A stretch of DNA of 64,000 bases from Desulfosediminicola ganghwensis (GCF_005116675.2 NZ_CP050699.1:3433001-3497000), one strand, 5' to 3'; counted from the first letter of the stretch, positions 17,613 through 27,919 are shown. Notes: generated by a model from the letters alone, not told the origin. Program-made: numbers and translations.

Positions 17613-18770
17613 GTGAAGTCTATCATGATAGTCACCGGGGAAGCCTCCGGTGACTTGCATGGCTCGAATCTTGTGAAGGCCATGCGGCAAAAATGCAGCG
17701 ATCTCTCCTTCGCAGGGATGGGAGGGGAGGAGCTGGAAGCTGCTGGTGTCGAAATTCTCTTCGATGCCAAAAAAGTCTCCGTTGTCGGTGTTTCCGAAGT
17801 TGTTTCCCACCTGGCCGATATCTTTGCCGCCCAAAGAATTCTCCGCCGTTTCCTGGCTGAAAAACGCCCCGATTTACTTATCATAATTGATCTGCCTGAT
17901 TTCAATCTGATGCTTGCCAAGGCTGCAAAAAAGCTTGGTATTCCTGTTTTCTATTATATTTGCCCCCAGGTATGGGCCTGGCGGTCGGGTAGGGTGAAAA
18001 CCATCGCCGAACGCACAGACAGGGTTGGTGTCATTCTGCCTTTTGAAGAGAAGTATTTAAAAGACAGGGGTGTTGAGGCTGAATATGTCGGTCACCCGCT
18101 GCTGGACAGCGTTCATGCTGATCTTTCAAGAGCTGAGTTTTTGAGAAAACATAGCCTCACTCATAAAGAGGGGGAGGATGACGGCTGCAGGCTGATCGGT
18201 TTGTTGCCGGGAAGCAGATCAAAAGAAATTGCATTTTTGCTTCCGACGTTTCTTCAAGCCGCAGAACGTTTACAGAAAAATAGCAAACAGCGCCTTATCT
18301 TTTTACTCCCGTTGGCTTCTACAATATCTGAAGAAGAACTGAACGCGCAGGGTCTCAGGGAGTATCAGCAAAAACTCGATTTGCATGTAATTCGAGGGGA
18401 TCGCTATAATCTGATGGCCGCATGCGATGCGGTAGTTGCCGCATCCGGAACGGTTACTCTTGAGCTGGCTCTTCTCAATACGCCTATGGTTGTGACCTAT
18501 AGGCTGGCCCCGCTGACGTATTTTCTGGGTACGCTGTTGATTGACATTAAATATTTTTCGTTAGTCAATCTCATTGCAGAACGTGAAGTAGTTCCTGAGT
18601 TGCTGCAAAAAGAAGTTTGCCCTGAGAATATTGCAGATCAGTTGCAGGGGTTGCTTGAAGATGAGAGCAAGATGCAGGATATGCTGAACGGATTGGCCGG
18701 TGTTCGCAATCTCATGGGTGGTCCCGGTGCTTCAGTTAAAGCAGCGGACCTGGCCCTGAAACTCCTGTAA
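17613..18770 (+). CDS. lpxB: Lipid-A-disaccharide synthase
   Basis: A 385-residue glycosyltransferase that joins UDP-diacylglucosamine and lipid X at the inner membrane. Family blocks are [73 protein letters not shown] and [12 protein letters not shown]. The start is GTG at 17613, six bases after the previous stop. With lpxC and lpxK it gives three Raetz-pathway genes in the window. Confidence 0.96.
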   Translation: MKSIMIVTGEASGDLHGSNLVKAMRQKCSDLSFAGMGGEELEAAGVEILFDAKKVSVVGVSEVVSHLADIFAAQRILRRFLAEKRPDLLIIIDLPDFNLMLAKAAKKLGIPVFYYICPQVWAWRSGRVKTIAERTDRVGVILPFEEKYLKDRGVEAEYVGHPLLDSVHADLSRAEFLRKHSLTHKEGEDDGCRLIGLLPGSRSKEIAFLLPTFLQAAERLQKNSKQRLIFLLPLASTISEEELNAQGLREYQQKLDLHVIRGDRYNLMAACDAVVAASGTVTLELALLNTPMVVTYRLAPLTYFLGTLLIDIKYFSLVNLIAEREVVPELLQKEVCPENIADQLQGLLEDESKMQDMLNGLAGVRNLMGGPGASVKAADLALKLL

Positions 18771-18781
18771 AAGGTCTGGCG

Positions 18782-19075
18782 ATGGATGAATTCCATGAAC
18801 ACGATGAACAGGTTGAGATGCCCATTGACGGCATTCTTGACCTGCATCCATTTTCCCCCAAAGATCTTAAGTATCTGATCCCTGATTACATAGAAGAGTG
18901 CAGGCAGAGAAATATCCTTGAAGTTCGGTTTATTCACGGTAAAGGAATAGGCAATATCCGACGCTCTGTGCATGCGCTGTTGGAAAGAAATGAAGCTGTA
19001 GCCAGTTTTCGACTGGCGGGCGAAGGCGCAGGTAGCTGGGGAGCAACTATTGCGGTATTAATCCCTCTGAAGTGA
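18782..19075 (+). CDS. Small Smr-domain protein
   Basis: A 97-residue protein made almost entirely of an Smr domain, as shown by ILDLHPFSPKDL at the start of the domain and FIHGKGIGNIRRSV in the middle, ending in GAGSWGATIAVLI. Smr domains are found in nucleic-acid endonucleases such as those acting at MutS2 or on stalled ribosomes. The lone small form is common and of unclear function. It lies 11 bases after lpxB and is followed by a small hairpin (CGGGC/GCCCG, 19079-19095). Confidence 0.85.
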   Translation: MDEFHEHDEQVEMPIDGILDLHPFSPKDLKYLIPDYIEECRQRNILEVRFIHGKGIGNIRRSVHALLERNEAVASFRLAGEGAGSWGATIAVLIPLK

Positions 19076-19142
19076 TTTCGGGCCCTGGCAGCCCGATCTA
19101 TTTATTTTAAGGTGGCATGTTTGGGTAACGAATGTTTCAGGC

Positions 19143-19955
19143 TTACTGCAAAGTGTAACTCTTCGCCTGTCCGGTGAGTGGACAGATGAAACTCAGCCTG
19201 CACGCCTTGAGGTGGAGTTTTTCACCCTCTGGTCTTCCATACCTGTGATCACCGATAATGGGGTGACCGATCATGCTGAGATGGCGCCGTATCTGGTGAT
19301 ACCTCCCTGTTAGGATCTGTATCAGTAAGTCGCTCCGGTCTCTTTGCTGGTCAATTGCGATTACTTTGACGATGGTTGTTGATGACTTACCGTCAAGCGG
19401 CAGTTCGATTCGAAGTTCTTTGCCGTTTTCGCCGAGCACCTTCTGCACAGTTGCCTGATACCACTTTTCAACTGATTTATCTTTATGATGCCCAAAAATT
19501 GTAGAAAAGGCAGCTGCTGCCTGACGGTCATGGGCAATTAAGATTAAGCCGGAAGCTTCGCGATCAAGCCTGTGTACTAGAAAAACATCTCTATTTTCAA
19601 AATGTTTTTCAACAAGCCGCAAAAGGGAACAGTGGTCCCCATATTTTGTGCCCTGGCTGAGAAGTCCTGCGGGTTTATTCCAAATACTGTATCTGCCTTC
19701 ATCTGAAATACAAACCGGTTCCGGCGCAGGCTGTGAGAGTATGGATGTATCGTAATACAGCTTGACCGAATCTTTCTTTTTAAGCTGGTATTTGGCCCTT
19801 CGAACTCTGATTTCCTTCCTTTTAGGTCTCCTTAACCAAACAGCACCTTTTTTCAGGCAATCCTTGACAATGCTTTTGGAGAGGCCGGTTTCTTCAGAAA
19901 GCAAATCAACCAGGAGAATAGGGACCTTAACTTCGGTGTGGTGAGTAAATTTCAA
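19143..19955 (-). CDS. RluA-family RNA pseudouridine synthase
   Basis: A 270-residue enzyme converting uridine to pseudouridine in rRNA or tRNA. An S4-like N-terminal region (LSEETGLSKSIVKDCLKKGAV) precedes the catalytic block VHRLDREASGLIL, whose aspartate is the nucleophile, and the later GRYHQIRRHLSMIGHPIIGDHRYG block is typical of RluA/RluC/RluD. The RNA target cannot be told from sequence. It is convergent with the lpxB/smr genes. Confidence 0.9.
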   Translation of the reverse strand: MKFTHHTEVKVPILLVDLLSEETGLSKSIVKDCLKKGAVWLRRPKRKEIRVRRAKYQLKKKDSVKLYYDTSILSQPAPEPVCISDEGRYSIWNKPAGLLSQGTKYGDHCSLLRLVEKHFENRDVFLVHRLDREASGLILIAHDRQAAAAFSTIFGHHKDKSVEKWYQATVQKVLGENGKELRIELPLDGKSSTTIVKVIAIDQQRDRSDLLIQILTGRYHQIRRHLSMIGHPIIGDHRYGRPEGEKLHLKACRLSFICPLTGQAKSYTLQ

Positions 19956-20192
19956 AACTATACGATACCTAACGTGACAGCTATGGGGAATATTATTATC
20001 TGATACCCCTTAATCTTCAGCTTGAAAAGGTAAAGGGAGAGGCGTGAGGAGTGGTAGATCTGCAAGTGATCTGCATATTGATTAACTCAATATATCGAAA
20101 TTTTAGGGGGTAGCTTTAAACCATTGCCCCTATGCTCTTGCTCTTCACGCCCCACTTCCTGAAGCCCGAGTTGTATTATTCAGAGGATGTTT

Positions 20193-21473
20193 TTATAGAC
20201 TGTCATCCACCCAGTCGCGCGGATAGAGAGATTTAACATCGAAAATTATTGAACGCTCTTCTTTTCGAAGAGATTGTAGATTGTCACGGCTCATTTGTGC
20301 GAATTGCTTATGGCCGACAGCTAAAATGACAGTGTCATAGCTTTTTGGAACAAGGGTATCTACCAATTCAATGCCATACTCCTTAAGTGCTTGCTCCCGA
20401 TCAACCCAAGGATCGTGTACGTCAACCCCAATTCCATATTCGCGCAATTCGTCAATGATGTCTGTTACCCGGGTGTTGCGAAGGTCTGGACAATTTTCTT
20501 TAAAGGTGAGCCCCATGATCAGCACTCGACAATTTATGGTGTCGATCTTCCTTTGCAGCAGCATTTTCACTATTCGTGCGGCAATATGATGGCCCATGGC
20601 GTCATTGGTACGCCTGCCAGCGAGTATCATCCTGGGTCTATAGCCTACTTTTTTAGCTTTGTAGGTGAGGTAATACGGGTCGACCCCTATACAGTGACCG
20701 CCAACCAATCCCGGGCGGAATGGTAAAAAATTCCATTTGGTACCTGCCGCCTGAAGAACTTCCATGGTGTTGAGGCCAAGCTTATTAAAAATAAGCGAGA
20801 GCTCATTGATAAGACCGATATTTACGTCTCTCTGGGTATTTTCTATGACCTTTGCGGCTTCAGCAACCTTAATTGAACTTGCCTTGAATGTACCTGCATC
20901 GATTATAGATGAATATAGTTTATCTATCAGTTCAGCTGCTTCCGGGGTAGAGCCAGAGGTAACTTTAACGATAGTTGGTAATCTGTGCTCATGATCCCCG
21001 GGATTTATTCGCTCCGGTGAGTAGCCACAACAGAAATCCCTGTTGTAGGTAAGACCCGATATCTCTTCAAGAAGGGGGACACATTCTTCCTCGGTGGCAC
21101 CCGGGTAAACAGTAGACTCGTAGATCACAATATCGCCCCGTTTCAGACAGCCTGCCACTGTTTCGGTTGCCTTGAGTAGCGGTTTGAGATCCGGCTGCTT
21201 GGCATCATCAATAGGTGTTGGGACCGCCACAATAAAGATATTGCATTTGGTCAGTTTCTCCACCCTGTCTGTGTAGCTCAGAAATTCGGCAGCCATAAGC
21301 TGATCTTGAGGGACTTCAAGGGTTAAGTCTTTGCCGGACTGTAACTCCTCTATTCTAGCTCTGTTCAGGTCGAAACCTATTGTCGGGTATTTATACCCAA
21401 ACTCAACCGCCAGGGGCAGACCTACATATCCTAACCCAACCACACATAGTCTGGCTTCTTTAAGAGTAATCAT
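20193..21473 (-). CDS. Nucleotide-sugar dehydrogenase (WbpO/TviB-like)
   Basis: A 426-residue NAD-dependent UDP-sugar 6-dehydrogenase. The Rossmann motif is [16 protein letters not shown], the acidic-substrate block is [12 protein letters not shown], and the catalytic cysteine is in [33 protein letters not shown] and [14 protein letters not shown] are shared with the UDP-GlcNAc/UDP-GalNAc dehydrogenases WbpO and TviB, so an N-acetyl-hexosaminuronate for a surface polysaccharide is the likely product. AAGG before ATG 21473 decides against an upstream ATG at 21497. No other polysaccharide gene lies beside it. Confidence 0.88.
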   Translation of the reverse strand: MITLKEARLCVVGLGYVGLPLAVEFGYKYPTIGFDLNRARIEELQSGKDLTLEVPQDQLMAAEFLSYTDRVEKLTKCNIFIVAVPTPIDDAKQPDLKPLLKATETVAGCLKRGDIVIYESTVYPGATEEECVPLLEEISGLTYNRDFCCGYSPERINPGDHEHRLPTIVKVTSGSTPEAAELIDKLYSSIIDAGTFKASSIKVAEAAKVIENTQRDVNIGLINELSLIFNKLGLNTMEVLQAAGTKWNFLPFRPGLVGGHCIGVDPYYLTYKAKKVGYRPRMILAGRRTNDAMGHHIAARIVKMLLQRKIDTINCRVLIMGLTFKENCPDLRNTRVTDIIDELREYGIGVDVHDPWVDREQALKEYGIELVDTLVPKSYDTVILAVGHKQFAQMSRDNLQSLRKEERSIIFDVKSLYPRDWVDDSL

Positions 21474-21631
21474 GGAGAAAACCTTTATTTTAGGCAAAAG
21501 ATGTTAAGGGGCTGCAGTTAATATAAAAAATGTAAAACAACAAATGGGGCAGAAAGTGGTCAGGCGTTTTTGCAGATTAAAACAAAACCGCCCGACTATA
21601 ACCTGAGTATACAGGGTAAAAAAAGGAAGCA

Positions 21632-22012
21632 CTACTGGTCTGAATTACCGTAGTAAATCAAGCCTTGGTTATCTGTTTCGGAAACAGAAATGCTGTATAG
21701 AGAATATCGTTCATGGTCGAGTTTGTCCACGAGATTGTTGTAAATATATTGAGCAATATTTTCAGATGAAGGATTTAATATCCTAAATGCTTCATGCTCA
21801 TTGAGATCGCAGTGATCAATGGTATCAATAACTTCTTTTACATGCTTTTTCAGGACGGTAAAATCAATACCCATGCCGAGGTTATCAAGGCCGGTGGCAC
21901 GAACAGTCACTTTAACCTTCCAGTTGTGACCATGAGGGTGTTCGCAGTCACCGGGGTAATCTCGCAGATGGTGCGCTCCGGCAAAATGGGTTTTTACAAA
22001 GATATCGTACAT
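21632..22012 (-). CDS. queD: 6-carboxy-5,6,7,8-tetrahydropterin synthase QueD/PTPS family
   Basis: A 126-residue enzyme of the queuosine (7-deazaguanine) pathway. Zinc-binding histidines are visible in FAGAHHLRDY and HPHGHNWKV, the catalytic cysteine precedes them in GDCEHPHGH, and TIDHCDLNEH and a late SVSETDNQGL complete the family pattern. I searched the leader for a preQ1 riboswitch and did not see one. It is divergent from the methyltransferase at 22386. No other queuosine gene lies in the window. Confidence 0.93.
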   Translation of the reverse strand: MYDIFVKTHFAGAHHLRDYPGDCEHPHGHNWKVKVTVRATGLDNLGMGIDFTVLKKHVKEVIDTIDHCDLNEHEAFRILNPSSENIAQYIYNNLVDKLDHERYSLYSISVSETDNQGLIYYGNSDQ

Positions 22013-22385
22013 ACATGACTCCTGAAATTTGATTTAACAAAGAGCGCTTTCGTATCATCTGAAAACTGAGATTTCAGAGTGATTACGAAAGATCACGGTC
22101 ACCTCTTTATAATATTCCTTGTCACCATATTCCATAAAAAAAGAGGGGCGGCGTGCAGACAATACAAGGTACAAAGCACATGGTGCAAGAACGTGTTATG
22201 GTGAAAGGTGCACTATATCAGTAGTATCAGATGTATCTGATTTGTCAGAAACTCTACCTAAAGTGAGAAGAATTCTTACGAAAATATAGGAAATTCCGAG
22301 CAGCACATGCAAGCATGAGTCTATATGCTCAGATTCAGAGAAATTGAAAAATAGAAACACAGAGGATTAGAGGTTATAAATCAAA
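22013..22385. promoter_or_regulatory. Divergent promoter region with a palindrome
   Basis: 373 bases between leftward queD and a rightward methylase gene, so both promoters must lie here. A perfect palindrome, ATCAGAT-GT-ATCTGAT, spans 22226-22241 and may be an operator. No gene or known riboswitch is seen. Confidence 0.4.
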
Positions 22386-23144
22386 ATGGTAGAAGTACCT
22401 GAAAACTCACAACAGATGACTGCAGATACACTCTTTGATGGTGAAGTGTATTGTAGTCAATTCAGGAATGGCTATCGGTTTTCGGTGGATGCAGTCCTGG
22501 CAGCACACTTTCATACTCCTGCAAAAGGTGAAAAGGTGTTGGATCTCGGTGCGGGGAGCGGTGTCATTGGTTTGATAATGATGCACCGGTGGAAACAGCG
22601 AATCGCCACTTTGCGTTCTCTCGAGTTGCAGCAAGAACTCTGTGATTTAACGAACAGGAATTATGCTGAAAACGAATTTGCCGAAAAATGCTCATGTTAT
22701 CAGGGAAACGTGAAGGAAATATTGAATATATTTAAACCTGAGTCATTTTCCCTGGTGGTTTGTAATCCGCCATTCTACAGACCGGAAACTGGTCGTCAAT
22801 GCCTTGATACGCAAGCTAAAATAGCCAGGCATCAGATAACAGCCGATATCTTCGGTTTTGCCAAGGGCGCCGCCGCTGTATTAAAAAATGGTGGCTCCGC
22901 TGTGTTTATCTATCCGGCTGAGCAGTTTGTAGAGCTTTCCTCAGCTCTTGCTGCTGTGCGGTTGGAGATTAAGGATCTGCAATTTGTTTACAGCTATCCC
23001 AATGAGCAGGTCAACGCCAAATTGGTGATGCTCAGGTGCCTTAAAAACGGCGGCCGAGGTGTCCGGATAAAAGAACCCTTTTACATTTACCGGGAGAAAA
23101 ACGGGGAGTATAGCGATCAGATGAATCGGCTTTTCGCTCCTTAA
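22386..23144 (+). CDS. TrmN6-type tRNA adenine-N6 methyltransferase
   Basis: A 252-residue class I SAM methyltransferase. The opening YCSQFRNGYRFSVDAVLAAHF and the SAM-binding VLDLGAGSGVIGLIM are close to TrmN6/YfiC, which methylates A37 of tRNA-Val. The amino-methylase signature NPPFYRP is present. The exact RNA substrate is inferred from the family. It is followed by the YifB gene 67 bases on. Confidence 0.87.
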   Translation: MVEVPENSQQMTADTLFDGEVYCSQFRNGYRFSVDAVLAAHFHTPAKGEKVLDLGAGSGVIGLIMMHRWKQRIATLRSLELQQELCDLTNRNYAENEFAEKCSCYQGNVKEILNIFKPESFSLVVCNPPFYRPETGRQCLDTQAKIARHQITADIFGFAKGAAAVLKNGGSAVFIYPAEQFVELSSALAAVRLEIKDLQFVYSYPNEQVNAKLVMLRCLKNGGRGVRIKEPFYIYREKNGEYSDQMNRLFAP

Positions 23145-23211
23145 CAGGCGTGACATCTCGTATCCCGCTCAATTTTCAGATCATCAAACCTTTCAACAGA
23201 TAGTCAACATC

Positions 23212-24738
23212 ATGCTTGCCAAAATCACTAGCTGTACCTCTTATGGAGTTAGCGGTCTACTCATTGATGTCGAAGTGGATGTTGCCCTTGGTTTACCGAC
23301 CTTTGCCACTGTAGGTCTTCCTGACAGTGCTGTCAGGGAGAATAAGGACAGGGTTAAAGCCGCGATTAAGAACTGCGGTTATGAATTCCCGAACAAGCGA
23401 ATCACAGTCAATCTGGCACCAGCAGATGTCCGTAAAGAAGGGGCGGGTTTCGATCTGCCCACTGCCATGGGAATTCTTGCGGCTACGGAACTTATACAGC
23501 CGAAGCAGCTTGAAGAAACATGCATAGTCGGTGAGCTTTCTCTGGATGGATCCGTACGTCCGGTAAAAGGTGTTCTGGCAATGCTTTTGGCAGCCAGGGA
23601 GGCTGGCATTAAGAGATTTATTGTCCCTAAAGAAAATATGGAGGAGGCAGCAATTGCTGCCTCCTCCATTGATGTTTTCCCTGTTGCCAGCCTGCCGGAA
23701 GCGGTTGAGTTTATTCATGGCAGACGAGAGCTCAAAGCTGTCCGTGCAGCCATCTCACCGAAAAAACTCATTGAACAGGATTACAGTGCTGACTTTTCAG
23801 AAGTAAAAGGCCAGTTGCATGTAAAAAGAGCTCTAGAAATTGCAGCCTCCGGCGGACATAATCTTCTCATGCAAGGTCCACCAGGTTCCGGTAAGACAAT
23901 GCTTGCCAGGAGAGTGCCGACTATCCTGCCTGAAATGACCTATGAGGAGATCATAGAGACCACAAAAATATATAGTATCAGTCATCTGGGCGAATCGGGG
24001 CCAGCCCTGCGAGTTCATAGACCTTTCCGTGCACCGCACCATACTATTTCAGATGCCGGGCTGATTGGCGGCGGTAATACTCCAAAGCCAGGTGAAGTTT
24101 CTCTTGCTCATAATGGTGTTTTATTCCTGGACGAGTTGCCTGAATTCAAAAAGCACGTTCTGGAGGTGTTGCGCCAGCCCCTGGAGGATGGACATGTTAC
24201 CATTACCCGGGCCAACATGTCGTTGCGCTTTCCTTCAACCTTTGTATTGATTGTCGCCATGAATCCATGCCCTTGCGGTTATCTTGGTGATCGAAGAAAT
24301 TCATGCACCTGTAGTCCGGTTCAAATCCAGCGATACCAGAGTAAAGTATCTGGTCCTTTACTTGATAGAATCGACCTTCATCTCACCGTATCTGCATTGA
24401 AATATGACGAGATGAGTGGAAAGGAGTGCGGTGAGACATCGCAAAAAATCCGGGAACGTGTTAATAGAACAAGGAAAATTCAACAAACCCGTTTTACTGG
24501 AATTTCCCATGTAGAGTGTAATGGGCAAATGCAGACCCGTGAAATCGAGGAACATTGTTCATTGGATCAGGCTTCATCTACGCTTTTGAAAAGAGGTATG
24601 GAGAAGCTTGGATTGTCCGGAAGAGGCTATCACAGGATACTCAAACTGGCCCGCACAATTGCCGACATGGAGCTTTCTGAAAACATTGCGTCCAAACATA
24701 TTGCAGAGGCAATACAGTTTCGCAGAAACAGTATCTAA
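23212..24738 (+). CDS. YifB/ComM-family magnesium-chelatase-like AAA+ ATPase
   Basis: A 508-residue protein with an N-terminal Lon-protease-like fold (VDVALGLPTFATVGLPDSAV, ITVNLAPADVRKEGAGFDLP), a central AAA+ module (GPPGSGKTMLARRVPTILP, LFLDELPEF) and a C-terminal region with a cysteine cluster (NPCPCGYL and CTCSP). ComM, the characterised relative, is a hexameric helicase that promotes branch migration during natural transformation. Length matches the family. It is probably co-transcribed with the downstream hypothetical gene (12-base gap). Confidence 0.94.
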   Translation: MLAKITSCTSYGVSGLLIDVEVDVALGLPTFATVGLPDSAVRENKDRVKAAIKNCGYEFPNKRITVNLAPADVRKEGAGFDLPTAMGILAATELIQPKQLEETCIVGELSLDGSVRPVKGVLAMLLAAREAGIKRFIVPKENMEEAAIAASSIDVFPVASLPEAVEFIHGRRELKAVRAAISPKKLIEQDYSADFSEVKGQLHVKRALEIAASGGHNLLMQGPPGSGKTMLARRVPTILPEMTYEEIIETTKIYSISHLGESGPALRVHRPFRAPHHTISDAGLIGGGNTPKPGEVSLAHNGVLFLDELPEFKKHVLEVLRQPLEDGHVTITRANMSLRFPSTFVLIVAMNPCPCGYLGDRRNSCTCSPVQIQRYQSKVSGPLLDRIDLHLTVSALKYDEMSGKECGETSQKIRERVNRTRKIQQTRFTGISHVECNGQMQTREIEEHCSLDQASSTLLKRGMEKLGLSGRGYHRILKLARTIADMELSENIASKHIAEAIQFRRNSI

Positions 24739-24750
24739 ATAGAGAGTAAT

Positions 24751-26463
24751 ATGCGTATCGTCTTATCCGTTTTGGTCAGTACCTTAATGGTGCTCGGAAT
24801 ATTTCTTGTAAGTCGTATAGAGATTCACGAGCTGGAAACAACCCAATTCCTCCCTGTGGATACCCTCATCTACGCAGAGCAGGTAGATGGTGTTGAGTCA
24901 ATGAAGAGATTCTTTAACTCACGATTTGGCAAGGCCCTTGACTCCATAGATTACGAAAAAGTGCTCAGTGAGGGTGGTTTCAATAATCAGTATCAGGCTG
25001 AGATACGAAAGGTGCTCGAAGGGGTGGACAGATTACGAACTGATCCGCTTGTACAGCATATTCTCGGTGAAAAATGTTCCGTTGCCTTTGTTCCCCAGCG
25101 TAACTGGTCCAATCATGATGATTCGCTTGACTTATTTGTTCGTCATCACACCCTGCTGATCAGTAAACCGGATCTGCCTCAACTTAGCCTGGCAAAGTTA
25201 CTTACCTTCTATGGAGGCACATTCGATAATACCTCTGTAATGTATGGGAAGCACACTATAAACCGAATGGTTCTTGAAAACTATACACTCTATATTTCGG
25301 TTGTAGAGGGATACGTTCTTGCCTCTTTTGAGGAACGGATCATACGGGAGTCGTTGGATATCTTTGACGAGCAATCTGTGAATCTTGGAACTGATCCGGA
25401 TTTCCTTGCTCATCGTACTAAACTCGGCGAGGCAGAGAGATTCCTTTATATTGCAATAGATGGCCTGCAGGAGTTGGCGCAATACGGTGCCAGTCGATCT
25501 GCTGACGAAAGGGCGAAAGCGGTACTTCATGAGATGTCCACCCTCAGAGGTATAACCACACTGTCTTACGGTACCTGGCGTGATAAAGATATTTCCAACG
25601 ATAAAATTCTGGCCAAAATCAACCAGGAAGCAATGGACATACAGGTCAGGGAAATGATCAGCACCCGGCCGTCTATCAATGATACTCTGTCTCTCGTGGG
25701 AGATAATGTACTGCTCTATTACTGGTCCAACACTCTGAATCCAAGACTACTGTGGAATATGTTTGTGGCTGAGGCGGGTGAAACAGACGCAGATATTGAA
25801 TCCATAAGGTTTGAGATCAAAAATTCAACAGGTTACGAGGTTGAACAGATTATAGATATGGCTGATTCAAGTGTCTCCATTCTGCTCAAACCGAGTTTGC
25901 GGGCACAGTTTATCCCGATACCAGACACGGCGCTGATGATAAGGCTCCGTGATGAGGAGTCTGTCAACGCGCTGATTCAGGAAAGTTTAAACCAACTCGA
26001 CATTCATTTGCAGAGCCGGAAATATAAGGACGTTCAATATTATGTCTGGGGCATCTATGACCGCGAAAGCCTGCAACCGGTCTATACAATTTACCGGGGT
26101 TACCTTATTATTGCTAATACCATGGATATGCTGCGGGCAATCCTGGATACTCCGTTGACCGAATCTCAACTTGTTGCGGCAGAATCGTTTGAAAGACTGG
26201 ATCCGGGCTTTCAAAAGCTGAACAATTCTGTATTCTATGTGGATCAGGCTACCCTGGCCCTGCATCTGGAAAAGATTGTTAGCTGGCTCAGTACTATTAT
26301 AGCGGTACAGGACCGGCAAGCCGCGATCCATGCCAGAGTGATCACGGACAACCTGATTAGCCCCATACTACATGGGCTTGCCATGTATGAAAAATCCGCC
26401 ACAAGGACTTCGCTTGATGGCGATACCATTATTATAGAGTCAAAAACCAAGATTAGAGAGTGA
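24751..26463 (+). CDS. Hypothetical membrane-anchored protein, 570 residues
   Basis: I do not recognise a named family with certainty. One N-terminal hydrophobic segment (VLSVLVSTLMVLGIFLV) should anchor or export it, and the rest is predicted outside the cytoplasm. FLPVDTLIYAEQVDG near the N-terminus recalls DUF3352-like proteins, whose repeats begin with similar lines. There are no enzyme motifs and few cysteines. It lies 12 bases after the YifB gene and 9 bases before the next gene, so it is in the middle of a likely operon leading to thiL. Confidence 0.7.
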   Translation: MRIVLSVLVSTLMVLGIFLVSRIEIHELETTQFLPVDTLIYAEQVDGVESMKRFFNSRFGKALDSIDYEKVLSEGGFNNQYQAEIRKVLEGVDRLRTDPLVQHILGEKCSVAFVPQRNWSNHDDSLDLFVRHHTLLISKPDLPQLSLAKLLTFYGGTFDNTSVMYGKHTINRMVLENYTLYISVVEGYVLASFEERIIRESLDIFDEQSVNLGTDPDFLAHRTKLGEAERFLYIAIDGLQELAQYGASRSADERAKAVLHEMSTLRGITTLSYGTWRDKDISNDKILAKINQEAMDIQVREMISTRPSINDTLSLVGDNVLLYYWSNTLNPRLLWNMFVAEAGETDADIESIRFEIKNSTGYEVEQIIDMADSSVSILLKPSLRAQFIPIPDTALMIRLRDEESVNALIQESLNQLDIHLQSRKYKDVQYYVWGIYDRESLQPVYTIYRGYLIIANTMDMLRAILDTPLTESQLVAAESFERLDPGFQKLNNSVFYVDQATLALHLEKIVSWLSTIIAVQDRQAAIHARVITDNLISPILHGLAMYEKSATRTSLDGDTIIIESKTKIRE

Positions 26464-26472
26464 TACTGATTC

Positions 26473-26862
26473 ATGCAGAAAATAGTTAAAGAATTACAGC
26501 AACACGTACCATTCAAGGATACTACTGAAATTGGCGACATCGTTCTGATAGCTGCCAAAGAGCCTCAGATGCTCATGTATGCCAAGGTTACCGATATAGA
26601 GCGCGACCCAAGCAGGAAAGATGAATGGTGGCATGTACACTTTTCTGTACTCTCGATACCGTTGCAGAATATGGTCTGGACTTTGCGAACATCGCAGATG
26701 ACAGGGGAGATTTTCACCATGGGCGGAGAGGAACGATTTGTCCAGGCAATTGATTTCCAGGCCGAGCAGGATGTGGAAACACCTGAACCCGATCAGGAGA
26801 CCGGAACACCCGAAATGAAGAAACCTGCAGGCAAAATTCACTCTTTGAAACGAGTCAAATAG
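26473..26862 (+). CDS. Hypothetical protein, 129 residues
   Basis: No family is recognised. The first 95 residues look like a compact beta-rich fold (IGDIVLIAAKEPQMLMYAKVTDIERDP...) that could be a small barrel, and the C-terminus is an acidic, proline-rich tail ending in basic residues. The gene lies between the 570-residue protein and thiL with gaps of 9 and about 23 bases. Regular codon use and tight spacing support a real gene. Confidence 0.65.
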   Translation: MQKIVKELQQHVPFKDTTEIGDIVLIAAKEPQMLMYAKVTDIERDPSRKDEWWHVHFSVLSIPLQNMVWTLRTSQMTGEIFTMGGEERFVQAIDFQAEQDVETPEPDQETGTPEMKKPAGKIHSLKRVK

Positions 26863-26885
26863 CCTCCGGATGTGTGTACCTTTCC

Positions 26886-27914
26886 ATGATTGAACGCGAT
26901 CTTATTAAGCACATTGCTGCCAAAGCACATAGGTCTCATCCCAATCTCCTTAAAGGCATAGGGGACGATTGTGCTGTTTTCAGCCAGGAGGCAGATCGGG
27001 AGTGGCATATATCGACAGATATGCTGGTGCAGGGTGTCCATTTCGACACAAGCTGGCACCAGCCATACCTGCTGGGACGTAAATCTCTTGCCGTCAATAT
27101 AAGTGATATTGCTGCGATGGGAGCGAAACCGCAGTTTGCCCTTCTTTCAGTCGGCCTTCCAGGAGATTTGGACAGCAACTGGATTGAGAGTTATGTGGAT
27201 GGAGTGTTGGCTATTCTCGATGAATACCAATGCGTGCTCGTCGGCGGCGATACCGTATCGGCAAAACAACTCACTATTTCCGTCACCGTCCTGGGGACAG
27301 CCCCCCGCGGATGCTCTATACCCAGAGATGGAGCCGCGTCCGGGGATAGTGTCTATGTGTCTGGAAACCTTGGTTCATCAGCTGCCGGTCTTTATCTTTG
27401 TCAAATGCGGAAGGCAAGCGATCCGGGTTTACAGGAATTAGCCTGGCAGCAACTGGTCATGGCCCATCTGGACCCAAAGCCTCGAGTTGCGCTCGCTGAA
27501 ATACTTTTACAAAGCGGGATGGTCACCTCAATGCAGGATATTTCAGACGGAATTGCTACAGATCTCAGCCATCTCTGCACCGCAAGTAAGGTTTCTGCGA
27601 TCATTGAGGAGAAGAGCTTACCGGCGCATGCTGAACTTATTGAGATGTGTGGTCAACTCAATGTGTCACAGCAAGACTTTCAGCTGAAAGGCGGAGAGGA
27701 TTATGAGCTCGTCTTTACAGTCAGGAGTGGGGCAGAAGAGATGTTTGAGAACTACTGCAGGGAACAACGCCGAAAAGCTGCAGAAAAAGGGCAACCGGAT
27801 ATTCCTGTTGTTACCAGGATAGGCGTAATTCAGCCGGGTGATGGTGTATGCATGCGCACTCACTCAGGAGAACTGATCGATATCGCATACCAGGGTTACG
27901 AGCACTCCTCGTAA
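26886..27914 (+). CDS. thiL: Thiamine-monophosphate kinase
   Basis: A 342-residue enzyme that phosphorylates thiamine monophosphate to thiamine diphosphate. The AIR-synthase-like fold is shown by GIGDDCAVF, STDMLVQGVHFD, AVNISDIAAMGAKP, LVGGDTVS and MQDISDGIATDL. I chose ATG 26886, but a GTG at 26874 in frame is possible. A 12-base-pair hairpin overlaps the stop codon (27891-27919). SelD at 33.7 kb belongs to the same kinase superfamily. Confidence 0.93.
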   Translation: MIERDLIKHIAAKAHRSHPNLLKGIGDDCAVFSQEADREWHISTDMLVQGVHFDTSWHQPYLLGRKSLAVNISDIAAMGAKPQFALLSVGLPGDLDSNWIESYVDGVLAILDEYQCVLVGGDTVSAKQLTISVTVLGTAPRGCSIPRDGAASGDSVYVSGNLGSSAAGLYLCQMRKASDPGLQELAWQQLVMAHLDPKPRVALAEILLQSGMVTSMQDISDGIATDLSHLCTASKVSAIIEEKSLPAHAELIEMCGQLNVSQQDFQLKGGEDYELVFTVRSGAEEMFENYCREQRRKAAEKGQPDIPVVTRIGVIQPGDGVCMRTHSGELIDIAYQGYEHSS

Positions 27915-27919
27915 CCCTG
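27891..27919. terminator. Hairpin overlapping the thiL stop codon
   Basis: CAGGGTTACGAG and CTCGTAACCCTG form a perfect 12-base-pair stem around a five-base loop. The stop codon lies in the right arm. The T-run is poor (ATTCATATTT), so termination strength is uncertain. It also faces the oppositely oriented dCMP deaminase gene. Confidence 0.6.

Noticed and set aside
22013-22120. preQ1 riboswitch in the queD leader
   Set aside because: I looked for the H-type pseudoknot consensus and A-rich tail and did not find them; only a weak hairpin is present.
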